A DNA stretch of 64,000 nucleotides, taken from Sphingomonas pseudosanguinis. Lineage in GTDB: Bacteria > Pseudomonadota > Alphaproteobacteria > Sphingomonadales > Sphingomonadaceae. The stretch spans positions 186,001 to 250,000 of the forward strand of contig NZ_JACIDH010000002.1 in NCBI RefSeq assembly GCF_014196255.1. The letters are read 5' to 3'. This document shows, piece after piece, positions 26,906 to 36,618 of this stretch (position 1 is its first letter; each line of letters starts with the position of its first letter). The notes below the pieces were generated by a model. It was not told the DNA's origin. It saw only the letters and a list, made by a program, of their open reading frames with translations, and made no database searches. The position numbers and the translations under genes are program-made.

Positions 26906-28627
26906 ATGACACGCCAATTCGACAAGTCCCGCCTGCCGTCCCGCCACGTCTCCGTCGGTCCGGAGCGTGCGCCGCACCGCAGCTATTATTACGCCATGGG
27001 TATCCAGGAAGAGGATATCGCCAAGCCGTTCGTCGCGCTGGCGAGCGCGGGCAACAACTCCGCCCCCTGCAATACCACGCTCGATGCACAGGCCGATGCC
27101 GCGCAGGGCGGGGTGATCCGGGGCGGTGGCATGCCGCGCCGGTTCAACACCATCACCGTCACCGACGGTATCGCCATGGGCCATCAGGGCATGAAGGCCT
27201 CGCTGGTCAGCCGCGAGGTCATTGCTGATTCGGTCGAGCTGTCGGTGCGCGGCCATTGCTATGACGCGCTGGTCGGCTTTGCGGGGTGCGACAAGTCGCT
27301 GCCCGGCATGATGATGGCGATGCTGCGCCTGAACGTGCCATCGATCTTCGTCTATGGCGGCTCGATCCTGCCCGGCCGGCATCACGATCGCGACGTGACC
27401 GTCGTCGACGTGTTCGAGGCGGTCGGCCAGCATGCGGCGGGCAACTGCCCGCTCCACGAACTGATCGCGCTCGAAAAGGTCGCCTGTCCGGGGCACGGCG
27501 CCTGCGGCGGCCAGTTCACCGCCAACACCATGGCCTGCGTCGGCGAGGCGATCGGCCTGTCGCTGCCCAACAGCAACATGATGCCCGCCCCCTTCCTCGA
27601 CCGCCATGGCATTGCCGAGGCGGCGGGCGAGCAGGTGATGGAGCTGGTCGCGCGCAACATCCGCCCCCGCGACATTTGCACCCGCGAAGCGTTCGAGAAC
27701 GCCGCGCGCGTGGTCGCCGCCACCGGTGGCTCGACCAATGCCGGGCTTCACCTGCCCGCCATGGCGAACGAGGCGGGGATCGACTTCGACCTGTTCGACG
27801 TCGCCGAAATCTTCAAGACCACGCCCTATATCGCCGACCTGAAGCCCGGCGGCCGCTATGTCGCCAAGGACATGTATGAGGCAGGCGGCGTTTATATGCT
27901 GATGAAGACGCTTCTGGCGGGCGGCTATCTGCACGGCGACTGCATCACCGTCACTGGCAAGACGCTGGCCGAGAATATCGATGAGGTGACGTGGAACCCC
28001 GACCAGAAGGTCATCTATGACGTGAAGACCCCGATCACGCCGACCGGCGGTGTCGTCGGCCTGCGCGGCAGCCTGGCTCCCGAGGGCGCGATCGTGAAGG
28101 TCGCCGGCATGAAGCGCCTCCAGTTCGAGGGCACGGCCAAGGTGTTCGACTGCGAGGAAGAGGCGTTCGCCGCCGTCGAGGCGCGTGAGATCACCGACGG
28201 CACCGTGGTCGTCATCCGCTATGAAGGTCCCAAGGGCGGTCCCGGCATGCGCGAGATGCTGTCGACCACCGCCGCGCTCTATGGCCAGGGGCTGGGCGAG
28301 AAGGTCGCACTCATCACCGATGGACGTTTCTCGGGCGGTACGCGCGGCTTTTGCATCGGCCATGTCGGGCCGGAAGCGGCCGATGGCGGCCCGATCGCGC
28401 TGGTCGAGAATGGCGACACCATCCGCATCGATGCCGAGGCGGGGACGATCGATCTCGTCGTCGCCGAGGATGTGCTGGCCGAGCGGCGCGCCCGCTGGAC
28501 CCCGCGGGTGAACGATTACCAGTCCGGCGTGTTGTGGCGCTATGCCCAGAATGTCGGCCCGGCGCATCAAGGCGCGGTCACCCATCCCGGCGCCAAGTCC
28601 GAGCGCCATGTCTATGCGGATATCTGA
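26906..28627 (+). CDS. ilvD: Dihydroxy-acid dehydratase
   Basis: Iron-sulfur enzyme of isoleucine, valine and pantothenate precursor synthesis, converting 2,3-dihydroxy acids to 2-oxo acids. The 573-residue protein has the three cluster cysteines Cys55 (NSAPCNTT), Cys128 (GCDKSLPGM) and Cys200 ([11 protein letters not shown]), the spacing seen in [2Fe-2S] members, plus the Mg-binding carbamylated-Lys candidate Lys130. The late motif [17 protein letters not shown] is also IlvD-like rather than Edd. Its product 2-oxoisovalerate is the substrate of PanB, encoded earlier in the window. The 3' end overlaps the next gene by about 20 nt. Confidence 0.96.
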   Translation: MTRQFDKSRLPSRHVSVGPERAPHRSYYYAMGIQEEDIAKPFVALASAGNNSAPCNTTLDAQADAAQGGVIRGGGMPRRFNTITVTDGIAMGHQGMKASLVSREVIADSVELSVRGHCYDALVGFAGCDKSLPGMMMAMLRLNVPSIFVYGGSILPGRHHDRDVTVVDVFEAVGQHAAGNCPLHELIALEKVACPGHGACGGQFTANTMACVGEAIGLSLPNSNMMPAPFLDRHGIAEAAGEQVMELVARNIRPRDICTREAFENAARVVAATGGSTNAGLHLPAMANEAGIDFDLFDVAEIFKTTPYIADLKPGGRYVAKDMYEAGGVYMLMKTLLAGGYLHGDCITVTGKTLAENIDEVTWNPDQKVIYDVKTPITPTGGVVGLRGSLAPEGAIVKVAGMKRLQFEGTAKVFDCEEEAFAAVEAREITDGTVVVIRYEGPKGGPGMREMLSTTAALYGQGLGEKVALITDGRFSGGTRGFCIGHVGPEAADGGPIALVENGDTIRIDAEAGTIDLVVAEDVLAERRARWTPRVNDYQSGVLWRYAQNVGPAHQGAVTHPGAKSERHVYADI

Positions 28628-28991
28628 TGCCGCCTGTCTGGCCGGCGCGATCGTGCTGGCCGGATGTTCGTCGGGACAGGACGGGGAGGGCGGCGCCACG
28701 GCGTCGTCCCCCGAAAAGCCCGGTCTCGCGATCGAATGCGCGTTGGGCGGCGCGCAGACCTTCCAGCGCGATTGCACCGTCGAGCAGAGTGCAGCGGTAG
28801 AGGCGGTGATCCTGACGGTGCGTCATCCCGATGGCGGTTTTCGGCGATTGCAGGTCACCCAGGACGGACGCGGCGTGGCGGCGGCCGATGGCGCCTTGCC
28901 GGCGCTGGTGTCGGTGGAAGGCGACCGACAGATCGGCGTGACGGTCGGGGCGGACCGCTATCGCCTGCCGGCGACCGTCTCCGCGCGATGA
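28608..28991 (+). CDS. Small predicted lipoprotein of unknown function
   Basis: A 127-residue protein with a lipoprotein signal [20 protein letters not shown], lipobox LAGC at Cys20. The mature part is 107 residues with two further cysteines (IECALGG and RDCTVEQ) that could form a disulfide, followed by a beta-rich stretch ([20 protein letters not shown]) with [15 protein letters not shown] do not recognise the family. The start (28608, or ATG 28614) overlaps the ilvD end, and the stop overlaps the nnrDE start as ATGA, so it sits inside an operon of metabolic genes and is probably translated in a coupled way. Codon use is like the neighbours. Confidence 0.75.
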   Translation: MSMRISDAACLAGAIVLAGCSSGQDGEGGATASSPEKPGLAIECALGGAQTFQRDCTVEQSAAVEAVILTVRHPDGGFRRLQVTQDGRGVAAADGALPALVSVEGDRQIGVTVGADRYRLPATVSAR

Positions 28992-30370
28992 TCCCGATCG
29001 ACGGTCAGCCGGTCCTGACGGCCGAGCAGATGCGCGCGGCCGAACAGCGGCTGTTCGATGACGGCCTGGCCCCAACCAAACTCATGCAGCGCGCAGGGGA
29101 GGCGGTCTCCCGGTCGGTGGCGCGTTTGGCGGCTGGCCGCGCGGTTCTGGTGCTGTGCGGCCCCGGCAACAATGGCGGCGACGGCTATGTCGTGGCGGCC
29201 ACCCTCCAGCGCTTGGGCCTGCCCGTCCGCGTCGCGGCGACCGGCGCGCCTCGTACCGACAGCGCCGTCTGGGCGCGCGGCCTTTGGAATGGCCCCGTCG
29301 AAAGCCTGGACGTGACGGAGCCTGCGCCGGTCCTGGTCGATGCCCTGTTCGGCATCGGTCTGACACGGGCGTTGGACGCATCGGTTCAGGCCGGTCTGTC
29401 ACGACTGGCGACCGCGGCGACCCTGCGTATCGCGGTCGACCTGCCGAGCGGCGTGGGCAGCGATGACGGCCATCTCTTCGGCGATACCCCCCGTTTCAAT
29501 GTGACGCTGGCGTTGGGGACGCTGAAGCCGGCCCATCTTCTGCAACCATCGGCCGGCATCATGGGCGCGGTACGGCTGCTGGACATCGGGGTGCCGGCGG
29601 ATGGGGGGAGCCGTGTCGTGATGAGGCCGACCCTCCCCGAACCCGATGCCACCTCGCACAAATATAGCCGGGGCATGGTGGCGATCGTCGCCGGATCGAT
29701 GTCGGGCGCCTCTGAACTCGCAGCGACCGCCGCCGCGCGCGCGGGTGCGGGCTATGTCCTGCACCTGAGCGATGCGCCGCAGCAGGCGGGTGCCCATCCC
29801 CATGCCATCGTCCGCCGCGCCTTTGAGCCCGACACGCTGATGGACGAAAGGATCGGCGCCATCGTGATCGGTCCCGGCCTGGGGCGTGACGAAGGGGCGC
29901 GGGCCAAGCTGGGCGCGGCGCTGGGGAGCGGTCGTCCGCTCGTCATAGACGGCGATGCCTTGCGACTGGTCGATGCCGAGGCGCTCCGCACGCATATCGG
30001 CCCGAAGATTGCGACGCCCCATGGCGGCGAGTTCACCCATTTGTTTGGGGACAAGGGCGGCGCCAAGACGGATGCGACGCGCCGAGCGGCGAAGCGGACC
30101 GGCGCGGTCGTCGTCCATAAAGGTGCCGATACCGTCATCGCCGCTCCCGATGGTCGCACCATCCTGTGCCCCGAGGCCAATTCCTGGCTTTCGACCGCCG
30201 GCACGGGCGATGTGCTGGCAGGCGCGATCGGCGCGATGCTGGCCGCAGGGCTGGAGCCACTGGCCGCCGCCGAGGCGGGGGTATGGCTGCACGGACAGGC
30301 GGCGCGCCGCTGCGGACGCGCTTTCATCGCCGATGACTTGGCAGACGCGCTTTCCGCCGTCAGAGGCTGA
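28988..30370 (+). CDS. nnrD: Bifunctional NAD(P)H-hydrate epimerase/dehydratase
   Basis: Repairs damaged NAD(P)H hydrates. The 460-residue fusion has an N-terminal YjeF epimerase domain (NnrE part, about 1-205; VLVLCGPGNNGGDGYVVA and DALFGIGLTR, VDLPSGV) and a C-terminal ribokinase-like ADP-dependent dehydratase (NnrD part, about 220-460; SRGMVAIVAGS, VIGPGLGRDE, TPHGGEFTHLF, VVHKGADTVI and STAGTGDVLAG). The start ATG overlaps the previous stop. The RlmD-type gene begins five nt after the stop, so these belong to one operon. Confidence 0.93.
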   Translation: MIPIDGQPVLTAEQMRAAEQRLFDDGLAPTKLMQRAGEAVSRSVARLAAGRAVLVLCGPGNNGGDGYVVAATLQRLGLPVRVAATGAPRTDSAVWARGLWNGPVESLDVTEPAPVLVDALFGIGLTRALDASVQAGLSRLATAATLRIAVDLPSGVGSDDGHLFGDTPRFNVTLALGTLKPAHLLQPSAGIMGAVRLLDIGVPADGGSRVVMRPTLPEPDATSHKYSRGMVAIVAGSMSGASELAATAAARAGAGYVLHLSDAPQQAGAHPHAIVRRAFEPDTLMDERIGAIVIGPGLGRDEGARAKLGAALGSGRPLVIDGDALRLVDAEALRTHIGPKIATPHGGEFTHLFGDKGGAKTDATRRAAKRTGAVVVHKGADTVIAAPDGRTILCPEANSWLSTAGTGDVLAGAIGAMLAAGLEPLAAAEAGVWLHGQAARRCGRAFIADDLADALSAVRG

Positions 30371-30374
30371 TCGC

Positions 30375-31571
30375 ATGAGCGATATTATCATCCGCGTCGC
30401 CGCCCGTGGCGACGGCGTGACCGAGAATGGGCGTCATGCCGCCTTTGCCGCCCCCGGCGACACCCTGTCCGCCGATGGCAGCGTAGTGCCAGGCCCGCAT
30501 CACCAGACGCCGCCCTGCGGCCATTTCCCGCGCTGTGGCGGTTGCCAGCTCCAGCATCTGGATGACGAAAGCTATGCCGGCTTCGTCACCGACCGGATCG
30601 CCTCCGCGCTCGACGCGCAGGGGCTGACCGCTCCGTTGCGGCCCGCGCATCTCTCGCCCCCGCGCAGCCGCCGCCGCGCGACGCTCCACGCCGAGGCGAA
30701 GGGCGGACGTGTGCTGATCGGCTTTTCGGAGGAGAAGAGCCACGCGATCGTCGACATCGCCGAATGCCACATCCTCGCCCCCGAACTCTTCGCACTGGTC
30801 GCGCCGCTGCGCGCCCTGCTCCAGCGATGGGGGTTCAAACGGCGCGGTGACGTCCATCTGGCACTTGCGGATCAAGGCGCCGACATCCTGGTCACGAGCT
30901 TCTCGCCCGACGGGCTGGAGGCGGCCGAGGCGATCATCGCCTTCTGCCAGCGCCACGGCGTCGCGCGCTTCTCGGTCGATGACGGGCTGGGCGCCGAAAC
31001 CCGGTGGGAGCCCGAACCGGTGACCATCACACTGGGCGGCGTCGCCGTTCCCCTGCCGCCGGGCGCGTTCCTGCAGGCGACGCAGGACGGCGAGGCGGCA
31101 TTGGTCGCGGCGGTGCGCGAGGCGGTCGGCAATCCCCGCGCGACGGCCGATCTGTTCGCCGGGCTGGGCACCTTCGCGCTCGCGCTGCCGGGCAAGGTCT
31201 ATGCCGCCGAGGGCGCGCGCGATGCGATCCTGTCGCTGAAAGGCGCGGCCAATGCGCAGCATCGCCCGGTCTTCGCCGAGCATCGCGACCTTTATCGCCG
31301 GCCGCTGACGAAGGCCGAGCTCGACCGGTTCGATGCGATCGTGCTCGATCCGCCGCGTGCCGGCGCGCGCGATCAGGCCGAGGCGCTGGCCAGCGCAGCG
31401 GTCGGCGCGGTCGCCTATGTGTCGTGCAACCCGTCCAGCTTCGCGCGCGATGCGCGGATGATGGTCGACCAGGGCTGGTCGCTCGAATGGGTGCAGCCGG
31501 TGGGGCAGTTCCGCTGGTCGACCCATGTCGAACTGGCGGCGTGCTTCGTGCGTCAGGCGTCGTCCGGATAA
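30375..31571 (+). CDS. RNA 5-methyluridine methyltransferase of the RlmD/TrmA family
   Basis: A 398-residue SAM-dependent methyltransferase, probably for 23S rRNA U1939 or a nearby uridine. A [4Fe-4S] site is formed by Cys48, Cys54, Cys57 ([16 protein letters not shown]) and Cys131 (AECHIL). The Rossmann part has [12 protein letters not shown] (SAM), VLDPPRAGA and the catalytic Cys351 in [11 protein letters not shown]. The usual N-terminal TRAM domain is reduced or degenerate (residues 1-40), shorter than in E. coli RlmD, which is common in alphaproteobacteria. The 3' end overlaps convergent truA by 19 nt. Confidence 0.88.
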   Translation: MSDIIIRVAARGDGVTENGRHAAFAAPGDTLSADGSVVPGPHHQTPPCGHFPRCGGCQLQHLDDESYAGFVTDRIASALDAQGLTAPLRPAHLSPPRSRRRATLHAEAKGGRVLIGFSEEKSHAIVDIAECHILAPELFALVAPLRALLQRWGFKRRGDVHLALADQGADILVTSFSPDGLEAAEAIIAFCQRHGVARFSVDDGLGAETRWEPEPVTITLGGVAVPLPPGAFLQATQDGEAALVAAVREAVGNPRATADLFAGLGTFALALPGKVYAAEGARDAILSLKGAANAQHRPVFAEHRDLYRRPLTKAELDRFDAIVLDPPRAGARDQAEALASAAVGAVAYVSCNPSSFARDARMMVDQGWSLEWVQPVGQFRWSTHVELAACFVRQASSG

Positions 31572-32302
31572 TCCGCGCGCACGAAGAACAGCCCGTCTGA
31601 CGGGGCATTGAGACCGAGCCTGGACCGGTCCTGCGCCGCCAGTGCGTCGCCGACATCGTCCGGGGTCCAGCGGCCCATGCCGACCAGTGCCAGGCATCCG
31701 ACCATCGAGCGGACCTGATGGTGCAGGAAGGACCGGGCGGCGGCCCGGATATGGAGTCGCTCGCCGATCCGCTCGACCGACAACAGGTCGAGCGTCCGCA
31801 CCGGGCTGTCCGCTTGGCAATGCGCCGAGCGGAAGGTGGTGAAGTCGTGCCGCCCGACCAGTCGCATCGCCGCATCGGCCATGGCGATATGATCCAGCGG
31901 CTGTGGCACCTGCCATGCCAGCCCCGCTTCATGGGTCAGCGGCGCGCGGCGATTGACGATGCGATACTCGTACGACCGCCGGATGCAGGTGAAGCGCGCA
32001 TGCCAGTCGTCGGCCACCGCGACGCAATCGAGCACGGCGACCGGTGCCGGACGGATACGCGCGTTGATCGCCTCCATCAGGCGGAACGGGGTGATGGCCT
32101 TTTCGATGTCGACATGCGCGCGCATCGCCAGACCATGGACACCCGCATCGGTCCGCCCGGCCGCGTGGACGGCGGTACGCTCACCGGTGACGGCGTGGAT
32201 CGCGTCCTCCAGCGCCTGCTGCACGCTGGGGCCATGCGACTGGCGTTGCCAGCCCATGAAGGGGCGACCGTCGAATTCGACCGTCAGCGCGAAACGGGTC
32301 AA
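31553..32302 (-). CDS. truA: tRNA pseudouridine(38-40) synthase
   Basis: Isomerises uridines 38-40 in the anticodon stem of many tRNAs. The 249-residue protein contains the catalytic Asp52 in [10 protein letters not shown], the RSYEYRI segment, FHHQVR-like [12 protein letters not shown] and the C-terminal [19 protein letters not shown] motif. Its start overlaps the fmt stop (ATGA), giving a fmt-truA operon, common in alphaproteobacteria. Size is normal. Confidence 0.96.
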   Translation of the reverse strand: MTRFALTVEFDGRPFMGWQRQSHGPSVQQALEDAIHAVTGERTAVHAAGRTDAGVHGLAMRAHVDIEKAITPFRLMEAINARIRPAPVAVLDCVAVADDWHARFTCIRRSYEYRIVNRRAPLTHEAGLAWQVPQPLDHIAMADAAMRLVGRHDFTTFRSAHCQADSPVRTLDLLSVERIGERLHIRAAARSFLHHQVRSMVGCLALVGMGRWTPDDVGDALAAQDRSRLGLNAPSDGLFFVRADYPDDA

Positions 32303-33204
32303 AGTCGGGTGCCCGCCGGGATTGAAAACCCGCGCAGCAAATCCTCGGCGCGGGATACGCCACGCCCCGCGCGTTGAACCGTCACAGGCCGGAACGCGCC
32401 CTCGCCACAGGCGATGGTCAAACGATCGTCGAGCACCTCGCCCGCTATGCCGGATTGATCGATGACCTCGGCCGACAGGACTTTGATCCGCTCGCCCTCA
32501 TGTTCGAACCAGGCTCCCGGCGCGGGGTGGAAGGCGCGGACCTGTCGCTCCAGTTCGATGGCGGGCCGGGTGAAATCGAGCCGCGTCTCGGCCTTGTCGA
32601 TCTTGGCGGCATAGGTGACGCCTACTTCGGGCTGCGGCCGGGCGGGATAGCGGTCCACATCCTCCAGCACCCTGACCATCAGTCGCGCGCCCATCGCCGC
32701 CAGTTCGTCGGTCAATGCGCCCGTCGTCTTGCGGCCGATCGGCGTCGAATCCTCCAGTCGTACGGGGCCGGTATCGAGGCCCGCCTCCATCTGCATGATG
32801 CCGACCCCGGTCACCATGTCGCCCGCCAGGATCGCCCGCTGAATGGGCGCGGCCCCGCGCCAGCGGGGCAACAGCGAGCCATGGACGTTCAGGCAGCCGA
32901 GCCGGGGTGCATCCAGAATCGCCTGCGGCAGGATCAGGCCATAGGCTGCGACGACCGCGACATCGGCGTCGTGCGCCGCGAACGCCGCCTGCTCCTCCGC
33001 CCTGCGCAGCGACATGGGCGTGAACACCGGGATGCCGCGATTTTCCGCCGCCTGCTGTACCGGCGAGGCGACCAGTTGCCGCCCCCGCCGCCCGCCGGGA
33101 CGCGGCGGTTGGCTATAGCTTGCGACGATGTCATGCCCGGCCTCGGCCAGCGCCTCCAGAACCGGGACGGCAAAGCCCGGCGTGCCCATGAAGATGATCC
33201 GCAT
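32299..33204 (-). CDS. fmt: Methionyl-tRNA formyltransferase
   Basis: Formylates initiator Met-tRNA with 10-formyl-THF. The 301-residue protein shows the catalytic set Asn106, His108 and Asp144 ([19 protein letters not shown] and [10 protein letters not shown]) in the N-terminal Rossmann domain and an OB-like C-terminal domain from about 205. Together with def, 700 bp away on the other strand, it covers both ends of N-formyl-methionine metabolism; the def, recR and fmt-truA genes flank a short divergent promoter region (33205-33258). Confidence 0.96.
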   Translation of the reverse strand: MRIIFMGTPGFAVPVLEALAEAGHDIVASYSQPPRPGGRRGRQLVASPVQQAAENRGIPVFTPMSLRRAEEQAAFAAHDADVAVVAAYGLILPQAILDAPRLGCLNVHGSLLPRWRGAAPIQRAILAGDMVTGVGIMQMEAGLDTGPVRLEDSTPIGRKTTGALTDELAAMGARLMVRVLEDVDRYPARPQPEVGVTYAAKIDKAETRLDFTRPAIELERQVRAFHPAPGAWFEHEGERIKVLSAEVIDQSGIAGEVLDDRLTIACGEGAFRPVTVQRAGRGVSRAEDLLRGFSIPAGTRL

Positions 33205-33258
33205 GGCGCAAGCCTCTCTGCGCTGGCGGGACGGCGCGCAACCCCCTATCTGTTCCTG

Positions 33259-33855
33259 ATGGCATCCCCCGAGATCGAGGCGCTGACCCAGGCGCTCGCG
33301 CGTATTCCCGGCCTAGGGCCCCGATCGGCCCGGCGCGCGGTTCTTCACCTACTCAAGAAGCGGGAGGCGGCGCTCGCCCCGCTTCTCTCCGCGCTGGTTG
33401 CGGTCGAGGAGCGGCTGGAGACCTGTTCGACCTGCGGCAATATCGACACCGCCAATCCGTGCGCCATCTGCGCCGATCCCCGGCGCGATCCCGCCGCGCT
33501 GTGCGTGGTCGAGGAGGTCGCCGACCTATGGGCGCTGGAGCGGTCACGGCTGTTTCCAGGCCGCTTCCATGTGCTGGGCGGTCGGCTTTCCGCGTTGGAG
33601 GGCATCCGGCCGGAAGATCTGGCGATCGACGCGCTGGTGCGGCGGATCGAGCAGGGCGGCATCGATGAGATCGTGCTGGCCATGAACGCCACGCTGGAGG
33701 GGCAGACCACCGCCCATTACATCGCGGAGCGGATCGAGCGTTTTCCGGTCCGCGTGACGCAGCTGGCGCATGGCCTGCCGGTCGGGGGCGAACTCGACTA
33801 TCTGGACGAGGGGACATTGGCCCAGGCGCTCCGGGCACGGCGACCGGTGGTCTGA
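33259..33855 (+). CDS. recR: Recombination mediator RecR
   Basis: Forms the RecFOR/RecOR mediator that loads RecA at gaps. The 198-residue protein has the N-terminal helix-hairpin-helix ([19 protein letters not shown]), a C4 zinc finger with Cys56, Cys59, Cys68 and Cys71, a Toprim domain ([16 protein letters not shown] to [15 protein letters not shown]) and the C-terminal [20 protein letters not shown]alker-B-like motif. The ATG at 33259 is the family start; the open frame upstream overlaps fmt. It usually pairs with dnaX and ybaB, which are not here. Confidence 0.96.
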   Translation: MASPEIEALTQALARIPGLGPRSARRAVLHLLKKREAALAPLLSALVAVEERLETCSTCGNIDTANPCAICADPRRDPAALCVVEEVADLWALERSRLFPGRFHVLGGRLSALEGIRPEDLAIDALVRRIEQGGIDEIVLAMNATLEGQTTAHYIAERIERFPVRVTQLAHGLPVGGELDYLDEGTLAQALRARRPVV

Positions 33856-33899
33856 CGCCCGGCTTGACGCTTTTGCCCTTGCGCCGTAGCGACACGGCC

Positions 33900-34421
33900 A
33901 TGGCCATTCTTCCGATCGTCGAAGTTCCCGACCCCCGTCTGCGTCTCGTCTCCAAGCCGGTCGAGGCGGTGGACGATTCTGTCCGTCAGCTCGTCACCGA
34001 CATGATCGACACGATGTACGACGCCCATGGCATCGGCCTGGCCGCGATCCAGGTCGGCGTCGACAAGCGCGTGCTGGTCATCGACCTTCAGGAGGAAGAG
34101 GACGAGGACGGCAAGCCGGTCAAGAATCCCAAGGCCTATATCAACCCGGAAATCCTGTCGGTCAGCGACGAACTGTCGACCTATAACGAAGGCTGCCTGT
34201 CGATCCCCGAGCAATATGCCGAGGTGAAGCGGCCCGCGCGATGCCAGGTCAAGTGGCTGGACGAAAAGGGCGAGGCGCATGAGGCCGAGCTGGACGGTCT
34301 GCTCGCCACCTGCATGCAGCATGAGATCGACCATCTGAACGGCGTGCTGTTCATCGACCATGTCAGCCGGCTGAAGCGCGACATGCTGATGCGCAAGCTG
34401 ACCAAGATCCGCAAGGGCTGA
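33900..34421 (+). CDS. def: Peptide deformylase
   Basis: Removes the formyl group from nascent proteins. The 173-residue metalloenzyme has the three motifs: [10 protein letters not shown] (44-53), EGCLS with metal ligand Cys99, and HEIDH with His141, Glu142 and His145. An acidic insertion ([16 protein letters not shown], 63-78) is present, as in other alphaproteobacterial forms. The start is ATG 33900, 44 nt after recR; an upstream in-frame extension is not family-like. The C-terminal helix ends [15 protein letters not shown]. Confidence 0.97.
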   Translation: MAILPIVEVPDPRLRLVSKPVEAVDDSVRQLVTDMIDTMYDAHGIGLAAIQVGVDKRVLVIDLQEEEDEDGKPVKNPKAYINPEILSVSDELSTYNEGCLSIPEQYAEVKRPARCQVKWLDEKGEAHEAELDGLLATCMQHEIDHLNGVLFIDHVSRLKRDMLMRKLTKIRKG

Positions 34422-34474
34422 GGCCCAACCCACGAATAGGCCTGTTCGGGCGGGCCTGTTCGATCTATGTTCCG

Positions 34475-34498
34475 ACCTGTTTTCGAGTTTTGACAGGT
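34475..34498. promoter_or_regulatory. Inverted repeat upstream of rmuC
   Basis: ACCTGT at 34475-34480 and ACAGGT at 34493-34498 flank a T-rich 12-nt spacer. It lies seven nt before the rmuC ATG. It could be a weak def terminator stem or an operator; ends do not match a LexA box that I recognise. Low confidence. Confidence 0.2.
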
Positions 34499-34505
34499 TG
34501 AGATA

Positions 34506-35972
34506 ATGCCCGAATTGATCGCCGTCGCGCTGTTGGCGCTGCTGCTGGGGGGACTGGCCGGTTGGCTGGTCGCACGCCGCAAGGCCGATGGCCTGGCGGC
34601 CGAACTGGCTACCGCCAAGGCGCAGGCGGCTGAAATCCAGCCGCTGCGGACGGCGCGCGACACCGCCGAGCGCGAACGGAGCGACGCGCTGCAGGCGCTG
34701 GCCGAGCTTCGCGGGCGGGCAGCCGATCTCGACATGATCCGCGCCGCGCGCGATGCGGTCGAGGCGGAGCGCAACGCGGCCTTGCGCGAACTCGCCGAAC
34801 TGCGCGCACGGTCGCAGGAGCGCGAGACGGCCTATGCCCAGACGCTGGAGGCGCTGGGGCAGGCGCGCGAACAGATCAACACCCAGTTCGGCGAGGCGGC
34901 CGCGCGCGCGCTCGAAGTCGCGCAACGCCAGTTTCTGGAACGGGCCGAGGCGCGTTTCCGCCAGTCGGAGGAAGCGTCGGGGCAGACGCTCAAGGCGCTG
35001 CTCGATCCGGTTCACCAGCGCCTGCAACGCTATGAAGAGGGCGTGCGCAAGGTCGAGGACGAGCGCCGCGACGCCTTTGGCGAGCTGAAGGGCCAGATCG
35101 AGGCGATGCGGATCGGGCAGGAGCGAGTCTCGGGCGAGGCGGCCAAGCTGGTCAACGCTTTGCGCAATGCCCCGAAGGCACGGGGGCGCTGGGGCGAGCA
35201 GCAGCTGCGTAACGTGCTGGAAAGCTGTGGCCTGTCCGAACATGCCGATTTCCAGACCGAGGTCAGCGTGGCGGACGGCGAGGGCGGGCGGCTTCGTCCC
35301 GACGCGATCGTGCGGGTGCCCGGCGGCAAGGCACTGGTCATCGACGCGAAGGTGTCGCTCAACGACTATCAGGATGCGTTCGGCGCGGTGGACGAGGTCG
35401 AGCGGCTCGCCGGCCTGTCGCGCCATGCCGCCGCGATGCGCTCGCACGTCAACGGGCTGGGCAACAAGAGCTATTGGAACCAGTTCGACGACGCGCCCGA
35501 CTATGTCATCATGTTCGTGCCGGGCGAGCATTTCCTGTCGGCGGCGCTCGAGCATGACCCGACGCTGTGGGACTTCGCGTTCGACAAGCGCGTGCTGCTC
35601 GCGACGCCGACGAACCTGATCGCGATCGCGCGGACGGTCGCAGCGGTGTGGCGGCAGGAGAAGCTGGCGCAGGAGGCTCGGCAGATCGGTGCGCTCGGCA
35701 AGGAGCTTTACGCGCGACTGGCGGTCATGGGCGGGCATGTCTCGAAGCTGGGCAAGAATCTCGATACCGCGATGACGGCGTATAACGCCTTTGTCGGCAG
35801 CCTGGAGAGCCAGGTGCTGACCAGCGCGCGGCGGTTCGAAGCGCTCAACATCGACACCGGCGGCAAGGCAATCGACTCGCCCCCGATCGGCGAGCAAGCG
35901 GTCCGGCCCTTGACCAAGCTGATGCCGGTGGCCGAGTTGACCGAGGCCGGAGACGGCGCTGAGGTTTCCTGA
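34506..35972 (+). CDS. rmuC: DNA recombination protein RmuC
   Basis: A 488-residue protein of the RmuC family, thought to limit inversions and other rearrangements at short inverted repeats. The N-terminus has one membrane segment (IAVALLALLLGGLAGWLVA, about 4-22), then a long coiled coil to about residue 220 with Ala/Glu/Arg heptads. The C-terminal nuclease-like domain shows RGRWGEQQLRNVLE, LRPDAIVRVPGGKALVIDAK and YVIMFVPGEHFLSAAL. It lies next to the palindromic array at 36064, a kind of repeat on which such a protein might act, though proximity alone proves nothing. Confidence 0.93.
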   Translation: MPELIAVALLALLLGGLAGWLVARRKADGLAAELATAKAQAAEIQPLRTARDTAERERSDALQALAELRGRAADLDMIRAARDAVEAERNAALRELAELRARSQERETAYAQTLEALGQAREQINTQFGEAAARALEVAQRQFLERAEARFRQSEEASGQTLKALLDPVHQRLQRYEEGVRKVEDERRDAFGELKGQIEAMRIGQERVSGEAAKLVNALRNAPKARGRWGEQQLRNVLESCGLSEHADFQTEVSVADGEGGRLRPDAIVRVPGGKALVIDAKVSLNDYQDAFGAVDEVERLAGLSRHAAAMRSHVNGLGNKSYWNQFDDAPDYVIMFVPGEHFLSAALEHDPTLWDFAFDKRVLLATPTNLIAIARTVAAVWRQEKLAQEARQIGALGKELYARLAVMGGHVSKLGKNLDTAMTAYNAFVGSLESQVLTSARRFEALNIDTGGKAIDSPPIGEQAVRPLTKLMPVAELTEAGDGAEVS

Positions 35973-36160
35973 GGCTTTTGCGTGCCGGCCGAGCGAATGA
36001 AGCGTTTGGTCGGGGAGGAATGCCTGCTGATGTGATCGCTAGGCTTGAGCCTCCACCTCTGTTTGTACTGAACGACGTCGAAGTGCAAGAGAGTGCCTTT
36101 CAGCAGCGTTCATCCCTTGGCCTTCGACTTCGCTCAGGCTGAACGGGGGTGGGGGGCTTT

Positions 36161-36265
36161 GGGTTCAGCTTGCCGCCTGGCTTTTGCCCTGTTGGGCCGG
36201 CGAGTCATAGGCCAGGATCGCCGTAGCGACGGCTGCTTTAAGACTGACGACCTTGAGGCGGCATT
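36161..36265 (-). pseudogene. Decayed partial copy (A) of the TrmH-family gene 3' end
   Basis: On the plus strand, blocks CCCTGTTGGGCC, TCATAGGCCA, CGCCGTAGCGACGGC and ACCTTGAGG align in order with 36619-36720 of the gene. This corresponds to the last ~30 codons and the TGA stop. Substitutions and a small insertion near the stop show decay. Too short to be functional. Confidence 0.75.
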
Positions 36266-36389
36266 TCAGAACCGGACCACCCCCTCCGTTCACACTGAGC
36301 GAAGTCAAAGTGCATGGGAGCGCCCGTCGGCCATGCTAATCCCTTGGCCTTCGACTGCGCTCAGGCTGGACGGGGGTGGGGGCGCTTTG

Positions 36390-36495
36390 GGGTTCAGCTC
36401 GCCGCCTTGCCGCCGCCCTATTGGATCGGCACGTCATAGGCCATGATCGCCAGGAGACAGTCAACCTGAGACTGGCGGCCTTGAGGCGGCATTTC
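36390..36495 (-). pseudogene. Decayed partial copy (B) of the TrmH-family gene 3' end
   Basis: Plus-strand blocks GTTCAGCTCGCCGCC, GTCATAGGCCATGATCGCC, CTGAGACTGGCGGCCTTGAGG align with copy A and with the true gene end. It carries a small internal deletion and a premature TAG in the original reading frame (from the CTATTGG segment). Copies A and B share GGCCTTGAGGCGGCATTTC-like ends not found in the gene. Confidence 0.75.
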
Positions 36496-36618
36496 GGAGC
36501 CCGGCCACCCCCTCCGTTCGCACTGAGCGAAGTCGAAGTGCATGGGAGCGCCCGTCGGCCATGCTTATCCCTTGGCCTTCGAATGCGATCACGCTGAACG
36601 GAGATAGGGGCTTCGGAG

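Larger units (their letters stand above)
36064..36618. repeat. Tandem array: 227-bp units of REP-like palindromes plus copies of the adjacent gene's tail
   Basis: The 646 bp between rmuC and the convergent TrmH-family gene contain no protein-coding gene. Units of 227 and 228 bp start with CCCTTGGCCTTCGA at 36114, 36341 and 36569; the third runs straight into the 3' end of the TrmH-family gene. Each unit has an inverted pair of REP-like half-sites (36067-36087 with 36117-36146; 36286-36314 with 36344-36373; 36514-36542 with 36572-36601) and, in the first two, a decayed copy of the last ~100 bp of the gene. 35973-36063 holds nothing recognisable. Confidence 0.85.

Noticed and set aside
31553..31571. 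Overlap of two convergent genes as a sign of a misplaced stop
   Set aside because: Both proteins end with family-typical C-termini (the RlmD-like and TruA), so the 19-nt overlap is real.
36064..36618. CRISPR-like or phage attachment array
   Set aside because: Units are about 227 bp, diverged, and derived from a gene tail and palindromes; there are no short regular spacers and no integrase.
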